Shown piece after piece: positions 34,315-42,229 of a stretch of DNA of 64,000 nucleotides. Under the pieces are notes generated by a model, which was not told where the DNA came from, did no database searches, and was given only the letters and a program-made list of their open reading frames with translations. The DNA comes from Hyalangium gracile (GTDB taxonomy: Bacteria; Myxococcota; Myxococcia; Myxococcales; Myxococcaceae): the NCBI RefSeq assembly GCF_020103725.1, contig NZ_JAHXBG010000027.1, positions 62,001 to 126,000 on the forward strand. Direction: 5' to 3'. How positions within the stretch are numbered: the first letter of the stretch is position 1; each line of letters opens with the position of its first letter. The position numbers were made by a program, and so were the translations under genes.

Positions 34315-34711
34315 GGGGGTGCTCCGCGTGCTGGTCGTGGATGACGACCCGGATCTGCTGGATCTGGTGGCGCGCTCGCTGCGCGCCTACGGCATCGAGG
34401 TGGAGACGCACCTGTCCGCATTGGGCGTCTCCACCCGCATCCGCGAGTCCAGGCCGGACGTGGTCCTCATCGACGTGAACTTCCCCTCCCTCAAGGGAGA
34501 CAAGGTGGTGTCGCTGGCGCGCTCCCAGGCGCCAGCGGGGACCAAGTTCATCCTCTATTCGGCCTCGGATGAGTCCCAGCTTCGCGCGCTCGCCAGCACC
34601 TCGGGCGCGGATGGCTACCTCTCCAAAAGCGTCCAGGGAGCCGAGCTTGCGCAGAAGATCGAATCCTTCCGCCACAAGCCTCCCCGCCCCACGCCCGTGC
34701 CGCTGGTCTGA
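34307..34711 (+). CDS. Stand-alone receiver (single-domain response regulator)
   Basis: The 134-residue protein is a receiver only: acidic pocket VLVVDDDPDLL, phosphosite VLIDVNFPSLKG, Thr/Ser position FILYSASDES and Lys in LSKSVQGAEL (Ser replaces the usual Pro after Lys). The C-terminal tail is a short Pro-rich piece with no output domain. It overlaps the hybrid kinase gene by eight bases and is its likely phosphoryl acceptor. It is a close paralogue of the receiver at 49496-49924: the stretches GTKFILYSASDES and SGADGY(L/I)SKSVQGA are nearly identical. How it acts without an output domain, by protein binding or as a phosphate sink, is unknown. Confidence 0.93.
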   Translation: MPEGVLRVLVVDDDPDLLDLVARSLRAYGIEVETHLSALGVSTRIRESRPDVVLIDVNFPSLKGDKVVSLARSQAPAGTKFILYSASDESQLRALASTSGADGYLSKSVQGAELAQKIESFRHKPPRPTPVPLV

Positions 34712-34782
34712 GTTCCGCTGTTTCAATGACTCGGCTGTCTGTCTTCTCTTGAATTCGCCCGTACGCTCTGGAGGGCCAAGCC

Positions 34783-36054
34783 TTGCGGACCCCTGACTAC
34801 AGTGAGGCTGAAAAGTTACGCCGCCAACTGGAGTCCCCCATGTTCAACCCGCTGCTGAAGAAGTGGGTGGGCAAGGGGGAGCTCGACTACGAGGTGTATC
34901 TGAAGACGGGCACGCTGCTGCACCTGCAGACGCCGTCGGAGGAGCTCGTGCACCACGACGAGCTGCTCTTCCAGGTGACACACCAGGCGCAGGAGCTGTG
35001 GCTCAAGCTCATCTCCCAGGAGGCGGTGGAGGTGGTGGCGGAGATGGATGGCGATCTGCTGTGGCCGGCCACGGGGCGGCTGGAGCGGATGCTGCGCACC
35101 ATGCGCTGCCTGGTGGCGGAGATGAACATCCTGGAGACGATGACGCCGGACACGTATCAAATCATCCGGCGCAGCCTGGGCAACGGCAGCGGGCAGGAGT
35201 CTCCGGGGTACAACGCCATGCGGGTGTCGGCGGAGGCCATGGAGGCGGCGCTGGAGCGGGTGCTGCGGCGGCGCAACCTGCGGCTGGTGGACGTCTACAA
35301 GGTCGGCTCGTTCGGCGCGGAGGACCTCAAGCGCATCTGCGAGCAGTTCGTGGACCTGGACGAGCTGTTCCAGACGTGGCTGTACACGCACTACCAGATG
35401 GTGCGCCGCATCATCGGCGTGGACCGCTCCATCAAGGCGCTGGACGGACTGCCGACGCAGGTGCTGGCGGGCCGCATGACGCTGCCGCTCTTCCGCAAGC
35501 TGTGGGAGGTGCGCGTGGAGATGACGAACGCGTGGCGGCGTGACGGTGGCTACGCGCCGGGCACGCGGCGGGCCTCGGGCACGCACCCGGCGGTGCCTCC
35601 CGCGGCGCACGCTCCGAACGCCTCGGGGCTGATCGCCGAGGCGGTGAGCGCCCACGCCGCGAGCGTTCCCCCTCCGGCTGCGTTCGCTCCCCCGGAGCCC
35701 TCGCCGCTGACGGCCTCCGCGCAGGCCCTGGCGGCGGCCGCAGCCGTCGTGGATCCCGCCTCCGCTCCCAGCGAGCCTGCCGTGGCGGGTGTGCCCGCCG
35801 TGGTGAGCATGGCCCCGCCGGAGGCGCCCGTGGACGATCCGTGGTCCCGGCCCGAGCCGCCCCGCCGCGGGCAGGCCACCCAGGGCGCGCCCCCGCCCGT
35901 GGCGCCCGCGGCTCCACCCGAGGTGGACCCGAACGATCCGTGGTCCAAGCCCGAGCCGCCCACCTCGCGCCGCGCCGCGCAGGCCCAGGAGGAAGCGAAC
36001 GCGGGTGGCGGTCCGCAGTGGTCCCGCCCGCCGAAGGACCAAGGACCGTTCTGA
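34783..36054 (+). CDS. kynA: Tryptophan 2,3-dioxygenase with a Pro/Ala-rich C-terminal extension
   Basis: Residues 1-262 of the 423-residue protein are a full tryptophan 2,3-dioxygenase, the heme enzyme that opens the indole ring of L-tryptophan to N-formylkynurenine. Recognisable parts are YEVYLKTGTLLHLQTP, HHDELLFQVTHQAQELWLKL (with the distal His and the substrate-binding region), ESPGYNAMR and WLYTHYQMVRRIIGV (proximal His). The start is TTG 34783, seven bases after GGAGGG; using the first ATG would remove conserved N-terminal residues. The last 160 residues are low-complexity, with two copies of D-P-W-S-(R/K)-P-E-P-P and a related QWSRPPKDQ near the end, an unusual tail for this family. 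The kynureninase-like gene follows after one base, and a methyltransferase after that. Confidence 0.95.
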   Translation: MRTPDYSEAEKLRRQLESPMFNPLLKKWVGKGELDYEVYLKTGTLLHLQTPSEELVHHDELLFQVTHQAQELWLKLISQEAVEVVAEMDGDLLWPATGRLERMLRTMRCLVAEMNILETMTPDTYQIIRRSLGNGSGQESPGYNAMRVSAEAMEAALERVLRRRNLRLVDVYKVGSFGAEDLKRICEQFVDLDELFQTWLYTHYQMVRRIIGVDRSIKALDGLPTQVLAGRMTLPLFRKLWEVRVEMTNAWRRDGGYAPGTRRASGTHPAVPPAAHAPNASGLIAEAVSAHAASVPPPAAFAPPEPSPLTASAQALAAAAAVVDPASAPSEPAVAGVPAVVSMAPPEAPVDDPWSRPEPPRRGQATQGAPPPVAPAAPPEVDPNDPWSKPEPPTSRRAAQAQEEANAGGGPQWSRPPKDQGPF

Positions 36055-36055
36055 C

Positions 36056-37198
36056 ATGGACACGACGCTCGCGGCGATCCGCGCCGAGTTTCCGCTGCTG
36101 GAGAAGTGCACCTACCTCAACAGCAACTCCACGGGCGCGTTCCCGCGGGGCATGGACGGGGTGTTGCAGCGCTACTCGCAGACGCTGCAGAACTGGCGGG
36201 ACGAGGCGTGGGAGGGCTGGTGGGCGGACTGGCTCGGCTACATGGACGCGGTGGCGCGCTTCATCGGCGGGCCGGTCGGCTCGGTGGTGACGGACACCAA
36301 CCTCACGACGCTGCTGGGCCGCCTGGCCACGTGCTTCGACTACCAGGGCGCGCGCAACCGCGTGGTGATGACGGACCTGGAGTTCCCCACCGTGCCCTTC
36401 CTGTGGAAGGGCTTCGGGCGCTACGGCGCGCAGGCGGTGGTGGTGCCCTCCGAGGGCGGGAGGATGGACGAGGAGCGGCTGTGCGCGGCCATCGATGAGC
36501 GCACGCTGCTGGTGAGCATCGCCCACGCCAGCTTCGCCACGGGCGCGCTGGTGGACCTGGCGCCCGTCATCCGGCGCGCGCGAGAGGTGGGAGCGCTGGT
36601 CATCGTGGACGCGTACCAGTCGGTGGGCGCGGTGCCCATCGACGTGGAGGCGCTGGGCGTGGACTTCCTGCTGGGGGGCGCGCACAAGTGGATGTGCGGC
36701 TCCACGGAGAGCGCCTTCCTGTACGTGCGGCCGGCGCTGCTGCCCACGCTGCGGCCGGCGGCCACGGGGTGGATCGCCGGGGAGAACCCGCTCAACTTCG
36801 AGCCGGCGCGCGACTGGGCGAGCACGGCGCGGCGGCTGGCGAGCGGCACGCCGGCGGTGCTGCCCTCGCAGCTGTCGCGGGTGGGGCTGGAGCTGCTGGC
36901 GACGGTGGGGATGCCCACCATCCGCACGCACTCGCTGCGGTGCACGGCGCGGGTGATGGAGCGCGCGGAGGAGGCGGGCCTCACGGTGGTGACGCCGCGG
37001 CAGGACGCCCGTCGCGGCGGCGTGGTGGCGCTGCGCTTCCAGGGAGACGCGGAGGTGACGCGCCGGATGGTGGCGCGGGGCTTCATCTGCAGCTACCGGG
37101 GCGCGCTGCGCGTGGCGCCGCACTTCTACAACACGCTGGAGGAAGTGGACCGCTTCATGGACGCCCTGGTGGCGGAGGCTCGGAGGGAGAAGGCATGA
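36056..37198 (+). CDS. Kynureninase-like PLP enzyme (aminotransferase class V fold)
   Basis: The 380-residue protein is a fold-type I PLP enzyme of the class V group. The cofactor Lys is in LGGAHKWMCGSTES near residue 225, and the Asp that binds the pyridine N is in LVIVDAYQSVGAVP. The N-terminal LNSNSTGAFPRG and the DLEFPTVPFLW segment are typical of kynureninase and related lyases, which cleave kynurenine to anthranilate and alanine. Cysteine desulfurase-like activity is the main alternative. Placement one base after tryptophan 2,3-dioxygenase and overlapping the methyltransferase (ATGA) favours kynurenine as substrate. A formamidase for the intermediate step is not in the window and must be elsewhere. 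Confidence 0.8.
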   Translation: MDTTLAAIRAEFPLLEKCTYLNSNSTGAFPRGMDGVLQRYSQTLQNWRDEAWEGWWADWLGYMDAVARFIGGPVGSVVTDTNLTTLLGRLATCFDYQGARNRVVMTDLEFPTVPFLWKGFGRYGAQAVVVPSEGGRMDEERLCAAIDERTLLVSIAHASFATGALVDLAPVIRRAREVGALVIVDAYQSVGAVPIDVEALGVDFLLGGAHKWMCGSTESAFLYVRPALLPTLRPAATGWIAGENPLNFEPARDWASTARRLASGTPAVLPSQLSRVGLELLATVGMPTIRTHSLRCTARVMERAEEAGLTVVTPRQDARRGGVVALRFQGDAEVTRRMVARGFICSYRGALRVAPHFYNTLEEVDRFMDALVAEARREKA

Positions 37199-38217
37199 GC
37201 AGCCTGGAGTTTTCACCCCGCGCGCTGCTGCACCTGCTCTTCAACGGTGCGCGGGCCATCGACGTGGTGGAGACGGCGTACCGGCTGGGGCTGCTGGAGG
37301 CGCTGGAGGCCGGCCCGGTGACGCTGGGGGCGCTGAGCCAGAAGTACGGCATGGTGCCCGGGCGGCTCTACAAGTTCCTGGACTGCCTGGAGAGCCTGGG
37401 GCTGGTGAAGCGCGAGCAGACGACGGACGCGCTCGTCGAGGCGCGCTACACGGCGGTGCCGGGCCTGCGCGCGGCGGCCGAGAAGGTGGTGGGGCCGCAG
37501 TCGCTGGAGCGGGACAGGGAGAAGTACGCCTGGAAGGCGCTGCACGGCCACCTGCCGGAGGTGCTGCGCGGGGAGAAGAGCATGCCCCGGGAGTCCTTCG
37601 ACTGGCCGCCGCAGACGCCCGAGCAGGTGGCGGGCTTCGAGGCGAGCATGGCCGCGGGGCTGGGCCCCATCCTCGAGGTGTTCCGCACGCACGGCCCCAG
37701 GCTGTGGGGCGCGGGGCAGAGGCTGCTGGAGGTGGGCGGCGGGGACGGCTCGCTGGCGGCGCACCTGCTGGAGCAGCACCCCGGGCTGAAGGTGGACGTG
37801 TACAACCTGCCGGCCACCGAGGCGCTGGTGGCGCGCACGCGGGAGAAGCACGGCCTGGGCGCGCGGCTGGGCTTCGTGGGTGGGGACTTCCTGAAGGAGC
37901 CGCTGCCCAAGGGGTATGACGCGCTCTCCTTCGTGCGGGTGCTGCACGACTGGCCGGCGGAGACGGCGCGCGAGCTGATGAAGGCGGCGTACGCGGCGCT
38001 GCCCTCGGGCGGGCGGCTCCTCATCTGCGAGGAGTTCCGGACGCCCGAGCGGCTGACGGCGCAGTTCTTCTGGTCCTACTTCCTCATGGGCGTGGACAGC
38101 TGCGTGAGCCGGCTGCGCGAGGTGGAGTACTACCTGCAGGCGCTGAAGGAGCTGGGCTTCCGGGCGCCCGAGGTGCTGCCGGGCCCGTTCGAGCTGGTGG
38201 TGGCCACGAAGCCCTGA
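37195..38217 (+). CDS. SAM-dependent O-methyltransferase (acetylserotonin/hydroxyindole type)
   Basis: The 340-residue protein has an N-terminal winged-helix dimerisation domain (FNGARAIDVVETAYRLGLLE, LYKFLDCLESLGLVKR) and a C-terminal class I methyltransferase fold. SAM motif I is RLLEVGGGDGSLAAHLL near 175, and the acidic loop after beta-2 is VDVYNLPAT. FVRVLHDWPAE contains the His-Asp pair used as general base in plant and bacterial O-methyltransferases of this family, and GGRLLICEEFRTP follows. It overlaps the kynureninase-like gene by four bases and closes the three-gene operon; a strong hairpin follows. The substrate is probably a tryptophan-derived aromatic such as a hydroxylated anthranilate or kynurenine product, by context only. 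Confidence 0.9.
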   Translation: MSSLEFSPRALLHLLFNGARAIDVVETAYRLGLLEALEAGPVTLGALSQKYGMVPGRLYKFLDCLESLGLVKREQTTDALVEARYTAVPGLRAAAEKVVGPQSLERDREKYAWKALHGHLPEVLRGEKSMPRESFDWPPQTPEQVAGFEASMAAGLGPILEVFRTHGPRLWGAGQRLLEVGGGDGSLAAHLLEQHPGLKVDVYNLPATEALVARTREKHGLGARLGFVGGDFLKEPLPKGYDALSFVRVLHDWPAETARELMKAAYAALPSGGRLLICEEFRTPERLTAQFFWSYFLMGVDSCVSRLREVEYYLQALKELGFRAPEVLPGPFELVVATKP

Positions 38218-38224
38218 AGCGGCA

Positions 38225-38258
38225 GGCTGGGATGGGACGCAGCCAACCCACCCCAGCC
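38225..38258 (+). terminator. Terminator-like hairpin after the kynurenine operon
   Basis: GGCTGGG-A-TGGG (38225-38236) pairs with CCCA-C-CCCAGCC (38247-38258) across a 10-base loop. This is an 11-bp stem with one A-C mismatch, starting seven bases after the methyltransferase stop. An outer AGCGGCA/TGCCGCT pair flanks it. There is no T-run, so termination may be Rho-assisted. Confidence 0.55.
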
Positions 38259-38396
38259 TACCCGAACGTGCCGCTGCACTCGTGAAGTTGGGGGAAGGGG
38301 GCAGAGGGGTCCAATCCACGAATGCAACGGCAGTCTGCGCTCTCCACGAGGAGCGCCGCTACCGTCCCCCGGGGCAATGAGGTGAGCCGCCCGGGC

Positions 38397-38825
38397 TCAG
38401 CGGCCCGTGTTCGCCCCATTACCGTCCGAGCCGCCCGTGCCACCGCCGTTGTTCCCCGCGCCGCCGGTGCCCGAACCCGTGTTGCCGCTCGGGCCCGAGG
38501 TGCTCGAGCCGCCGACACCCGAGCCGCCGATCCCCGTGCCCGAAGCGCCGCTGCTCTCGCCCGAGCCCGAGCCGCCGGTGCCGCCACGGGTGCCACCGCC
38601 CGAGCCGCTCGTGTCGGGGCTCGGGTTGAACGGCGTTCCCACACCGGAGCCCCTGGCGCCGGAGCCGGTCGCTCCGCCCTCGCCGCCGCTGGTGGTGCCG
38701 GTGTCCTGGCCCGTCTGCTCACCCGTCCGCTCCGCCGACTGCGAGCCCTTGCATCCCCAGCCCAGCAGCGTAGTGGCCGCCACCGCACCGACGAGCAGCG
38801 TGCTCCGAAAACCCTTCGTCCGCAT
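38397..38825 (-). CDS. Gly/Ser-rich low-complexity lipoprotein
   Basis: The 142-residue protein has a signal peptide with lipobox TLLGWGC (Cys near 25). After that it is almost only Gly, Ser, Thr, Asn and Asp with a few Pro and Ala, in irregular G-G-x and G-S-G repeats. It would be an outer-membrane-anchored flexible coil, possibly a surface spacer. I know no family for it. The codon pattern is strongly GC-rich at third positions. The high-GC repeat could also make the plus-strand frames look coding, but only the minus frame has a signal peptide. The gene stands alone between the methyltransferase and the membrane protein at 39073. Confidence 0.75.
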   Translation of the reverse strand: MRTKGFRSTLLVGAVAATTLLGWGCKGSQSAERTGEQTGQDTGTTSGGEGGATGSGARGSGVGTPFNPSPDTSGSGGGTRGGTGGSGSGESSGASGTGIGGSGVGGSSTSGPSGNTGSGTGGAGNNGGGTGGSDGNGANTGR

Positions 38826-39072
38826 GTGCGCTCACTCCCGTGTAAGAAGCGGGCACGAGGATGGGGCTCCTCCCGACAACACGGCATTGTCCTCAGGCTC
38901 AGGGCCAATGTGCCGCCGGCGAACAGTGCAGCCCCTGCCTCCCCGCCGCCGCTCCAGGCCAACTGGTCCGACAGGCATACCAGTTCGGACGAAAGCGCCG
39001 AGGGAGAGCGCTCTACCCTTTGATTGATGCCCCGGGGGCCTTGCGGTAGAGGGCCGACTGCACCCGAGGACC

Positions 39073-40422
39073 ATGGACACTCCCCAGACGCAGGGAACAC
39101 AGGCTCCGGCTTCGGACCCGGTGGAGGCGCGCTGGGTCCGGTACGCGCTCTTTCTCGCGCTGGGGCTGCCCGCGTTCCTGCCCCTCAACTTCGTCTATCG
39201 CTTCGGGGTGAACGTCCCCTTCTGGGACCAGTGGGAGTTCGTGCCCCTGCTGGTGAGCTTCCACGAGGGGCACCTCACGCTCGCCGAGCTGACGGCGCAG
39301 CACAACGAGCACCGCCTCTTCTTCCCGCGCCTCATCATGCTCGGGCTGGCGGCGCTCACCCGCTACAACGCGCTGGCGGAGATGTACCTCAACGTGGGGC
39401 TGCTGCTCGCCCTGGGCGCGGTGCTGCTCCAGGCGCACGTGCGCGCGTTCGGCGCCTCGAACCGCTCGCTGCTCGCGTTCCTGCCGGTTCCATGGCTCGT
39501 CTTCACCTTCCGGCAGAGCGAGAACCTGGTCTGGGGGTGGCAGCTCCAGATCACCCTGTGCGTGCTCTGCGGCGTGGTGAGCCTGCGGCTGCTGGAGGGC
39601 GTACGGGGGCTCGGGGCGCGATGGGCCGGAGCGGCGGCCGCAGCCTTCGTCGCGACGTTCTCGTTCGGCTCGGGGCTCGCGCTGTGGCCGGTGGGACTCA
39701 TCGCGCTGCTCTGGCAGGGACGGCGCGAGGGGCGCACTCCCTGGCGGGCGGTGCTCGGCTGGGTCCTGGCCGCGGCGCTCGCCTACGGCCTGTTCGCGTG
39801 GGGCTTCCAGCGCCCCGGCCACCACCCGGAGCCACAGGCGTTCCTGAAGAAGCCGGTGGACTCGGTGCTGTTCATGCTGGCCACGCTGGGCTCGGTGACG
39901 TCGGACACCTTCCCCACGGCGGTGGCCTTCGGGGCGCTGCTGCTCGTCGGCGCGGGGGGGGTGCTGCTGGAGGTGCGGCGGGGGCGCGTGGAGGACGGCC
40001 CGACGACGTTCGCGCTGGGGTTGATCCTCTTCGCGGGCGCGGCGGCGTTCCTGGTGCTCGTCGGGCGCGCGGGGTTCGGCCGGGAGTACGGGCTCACCTC
40101 TCGCTACAGCACCTTCACGCTGCTGGGCTTCGTGGGCCTGCACCGAGCGCTGCTCACGCTCCGGGAGCCGAGCCGCCGCGGCCTGCTCATGGGCGTGCTG
40201 CTCTGCGCGGCGATGACGTCAGGGTTCTGGTCCTTCACCAGCGGGCTGGACGCCGGCTACATCCTGCGCAACCAGGGCCGACAGAACCGCGAGGCCCTGC
40301 TCACTTTCGAGACGCGGAAGGACGAGGAGCTGGAGCGCATGTACGGCCACGTGTCCCTGGTCCGCCAGCGGGCGGTGGACTTGCGGCGCCTCGAGCTGAG
40401 CGTCTTCGCCCCGAAGCGCTAG
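39073..40422 (+). CDS. Polytopic membrane protein, GT-C-like
   Basis: The 449-residue protein has roughly ten hydrophobic helices and a soluble, charged C-terminal tail (FETRKDEELERMYGHVSLVR). A short acidic motif in the first loop (VNVPFWDQWEFVPLLVSF, near residue 52), then HNEHRLFFPRL, is the kind seen in GT-C glycosyltransferases that use polyprenyl-phosphate sugars. Family identity is not certain. It precedes, in convergent orientation, a minus-strand operon of a GT2 glycosyltransferase, an epimerase and a nucleotide-sugar dehydrogenase, which supports a role in glycan assembly. The ATG at 39073 follows an AGGACC stretch rather than a strong ribosome-binding site. Confidence 0.75.
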   Translation: MDTPQTQGTQAPASDPVEARWVRYALFLALGLPAFLPLNFVYRFGVNVPFWDQWEFVPLLVSFHEGHLTLAELTAQHNEHRLFFPRLIMLGLAALTRYNALAEMYLNVGLLLALGAVLLQAHVRAFGASNRSLLAFLPVPWLVFTFRQSENLVWGWQLQITLCVLCGVVSLRLLEGVRGLGARWAGAAAAAFVATFSFGSGLALWPVGLIALLWQGRREGRTPWRAVLGWVLAAALAYGLFAWGFQRPGHHPEPQAFLKKPVDSVLFMLATLGSVTSDTFPTAVAFGALLLVGAGGVLLEVRRGRVEDGPTTFALGLILFAGAAAFLVLVGRAGFGREYGLTSRYSTFTLLGFVGLHRALLTLREPSRRGLLMGVLLCAAMTSGFWSFTSGLDAGYILRNQGRQNREALLTFETRKDEELERMYGHVSLVRQRAVDLRRLELSVFAPKR

Positions 40423-40435
40423 TCAGCCCCGGCGC

Positions 40436-41185
40436 TCACCGGCGCGCGGCTTGCGGCACCAGCCGGCCGCGCACGCCCATCGCGTACCAGCGCAGGTAGT
40501 GCGGCAGCCACTTCATCAGCTTGAAGTTGCTCTTGCCCGCCACCCGGTCCGTCCACACCGTGGGCAGCTCCGCGATGCGCCGCCCCTGCAGGTGCGCCTT
40601 CACCGTCAGCTCCAGCGCCAGCTCGAAGCCTCCCTCGGACTCGATCTCCACCGTCCCCAGGAACTCCCGGCTGTACAGCTTGAAGTTGTTCGTCGCGTCC
40701 CACGTGGGCACGCCCGCCAGCACCCGCAGGCTCGCCCCCGCCGTGCGCGACAGCAACCCCTTCACCAGCGGGCCGCCCTTCTGCGCCCCACCCCGCGCGT
40801 ACCGGCTCGCCGACACCACCGCGTACCCCTGCCGGTACAGCGCGTACATCTCGTCCACGCACCCGTGGTCGTCCGACAGGTCCGCCATCGTCACCAGCAC
40901 CGCCCCGCCCTTCGGGCGCCGCATCCCCGTCTTCAGCGCCCCCAGCACGCCCTTCCCCTCGTTCTTCACCAGCCGGATGCGCGCATCCTTCTCCGCCAGC
41001 TCCCGCGCCACCGGCAGCGTCGTGTCCTCGTCCCGGTCATAGACGACCAGCACGTCGAACGGCGTGCGCACCTTGCTCGCCAGGCTCTCGTAGAAGGGGC
41101 GGAAGTTCTCCGCCTCGTTGTAGACGGGCACCACCACGTGCAGATCCGGCTCTGCCGGAGTGCGCTCGGGGCTCGACGCGGACAC
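40436..41185 (-). CDS. Family 2 glycosyltransferase (dolichol-phosphate-mannose synthase-like)
   Basis: The 249-residue protein is a GT-A fold enzyme of family GT2. It has LHVVVPVYNEAENFRPFYES at the N-terminus, DVLVVYDRDEDTT, and VLVTMADLSDDHGCVDEM, where the family D-x-D metal site is usually seen (D-L-S-D-D here). SRYARGGAQKGGPLVKGLLS is typical of polyprenyl-phosphate sugar transferases such as DPM1/ArnC-like proteins. No membrane helices are evident. It is the last gene of the three-gene minus-strand operon; the stop lies 13 bases from the convergent end of the GT-C-like gene. The sugar donor is not determinable, but upstream genes suggest a uronic-acid or hexose derivative. Confidence 0.88.
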   Translation of the reverse strand: MSASSPERTPAEPDLHVVVPVYNEAENFRPFYESLASKVRTPFDVLVVYDRDEDTTLPVARELAEKDARIRLVKNEGKGVLGALKTGMRRPKGGAVLVTMADLSDDHGCVDEMYALYRQGYAVVSASRYARGGAQKGGPLVKGLLSRTAGASLRVLAGVPTWDATNNFKLYSREFLGTVEIESEGGFELALELTVKAHLQGRRIAELPTVWTDRVAGKSNFKLMKWLPHYLRWYAMGVRGRLVPQAARR

Positions 41186-41206
41186 GCTGTCCTCCAGGGC
41201 GGACGG

Positions 41207-42229
41207 TTAGATGTTCCCCAGCTCCACCTGCTGCTTCACCCAGGGCACCACCTCGTCCAGCATCTTGTCCAGCGAGGTGGCGCACTGGAAGCCGAGCACC
41301 TTCTCGGACTTGCTCACGTCCGGCACGCGCTTCTGCACGTCGTACTTGAACGGCGGATCCGACTCCAGCCGCACCGGCTGCCCCGGCTTGAGCTTCTTCC
41401 AGATGGCCGACGCCAGCGTCCGCACGTCCGTGGACTCCGGCGTGGAGATGTTGAAGTCCTCGTTGAGCGCCGCCGGGTGCTCCATGCACACGCGGATGCC
41501 CTTGGCCAGGTCTCCGCCGTACGTGTAGTGCCGCACCTGGTCGCCCGAGCCCAGGATGCGCAGCGGGTCCTGGCCCTTCACCACCTTCTGCACCAGGTCC
41601 GGCACCACGTGGCTCATCGCCAGCTTCACGTTGCCGCTCATCACCTCGCGGTCGCTCTTCGCCCGCTTCTCGCCGATGCCCACGCAGTTGAACGGGCGAA
41701 CAATCGTGTACGGCAGCTTGTACTGCTCGTACGCGCCGCGCGCGAAGTACTCGCACGCCAGCTTCTGGAAGCCGTAGGTGGACATCGGCGGCGGCGAGGA
41801 CAGCTGCGCCCCCTCCGGCGTCGGGTACACCGTGGTGCTCTCGTACACCATCGAGCTGGACAGCACGGTGATCTTCTTCAGCGGCCTCTTGTTGGTGAAC
41901 GCCCAGATGGCCGCGTCGAACGTCGAGGCGATGATGCGCTCGTTCTCCGCCAGCAGGTCGTAGGCGAACTCGTGGAAGTAGCTGATGCCGCCAATCATCG
42001 CCGCGCCGGCCACCAGGTGGTCGCAGTCGGCCACCAGCTCCTTCATCAGCCGCACGTCCTTCGCGTCGCCCTCGATGAAGCGGTAGCGCGGGTGCTTGGA
42101 GTAGCTCTTCTCCACCGGGCCGTACTTCGAGAAGTTGTCGATGCCCACCACCTCGTAGCCGCTGGCCAGCAGCTCCTCGACGAGGTAGCCCGCGATGAAG
42201 CCCGCCGAGCCCGTAACGAGTGCCTTCAC
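41207..42229 (-). CDS. NAD-dependent sugar epimerase/dehydratase
   Basis: The 340-residue protein is an extended SDR enzyme. The dinucleotide loop is VTGSAGFIAGYL (G-x-x-G-F-I-x-G), the beta-2 acidic position is GIDNFSKYG, and the catalytic triad is Ser in SSSMVY with Tyr and Lys in STYGFQKLA (Y-x-x-x-K). IVRPFNCVGIGE is the usual substrate-site segment. It should convert a nucleotide sugar such as UDP-glucose or UDP-GlcNAc, or its uronate from the preceding dehydrogenase. GTG start 42229 is set by the four-base GTGA overlap with the upstream dehydrogenase gene and the position of the glycine loop. It lies 21 bases before the GT2 gene, so the three are one operon. Confidence 0.92.
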   Translation of the reverse strand: MKALVTGSAGFIAGYLVEELLASGYEVVGIDNFSKYGPVEKSYSKHPRYRFIEGDAKDVRLMKELVADCDHLVAGAAMIGGISYFHEFAYDLLAENERIIASTFDAAIWAFTNKRPLKKITVLSSSMVYESTTVYPTPEGAQLSSPPPMSTYGFQKLACEYFARGAYEQYKLPYTIVRPFNCVGIGEKRAKSDREVMSGNVKLAMSHVVPDLVQKVVKGQDPLRILGSGDQVRHYTYGGDLAKGIRVCMEHPAALNEDFNISTPESTDVRTLASAIWKKLKPGQPVRLESDPPFKYDVQKRVPDVSKSEKVLGFQCATSLDKMLDEVVPWVKQQVELGNI

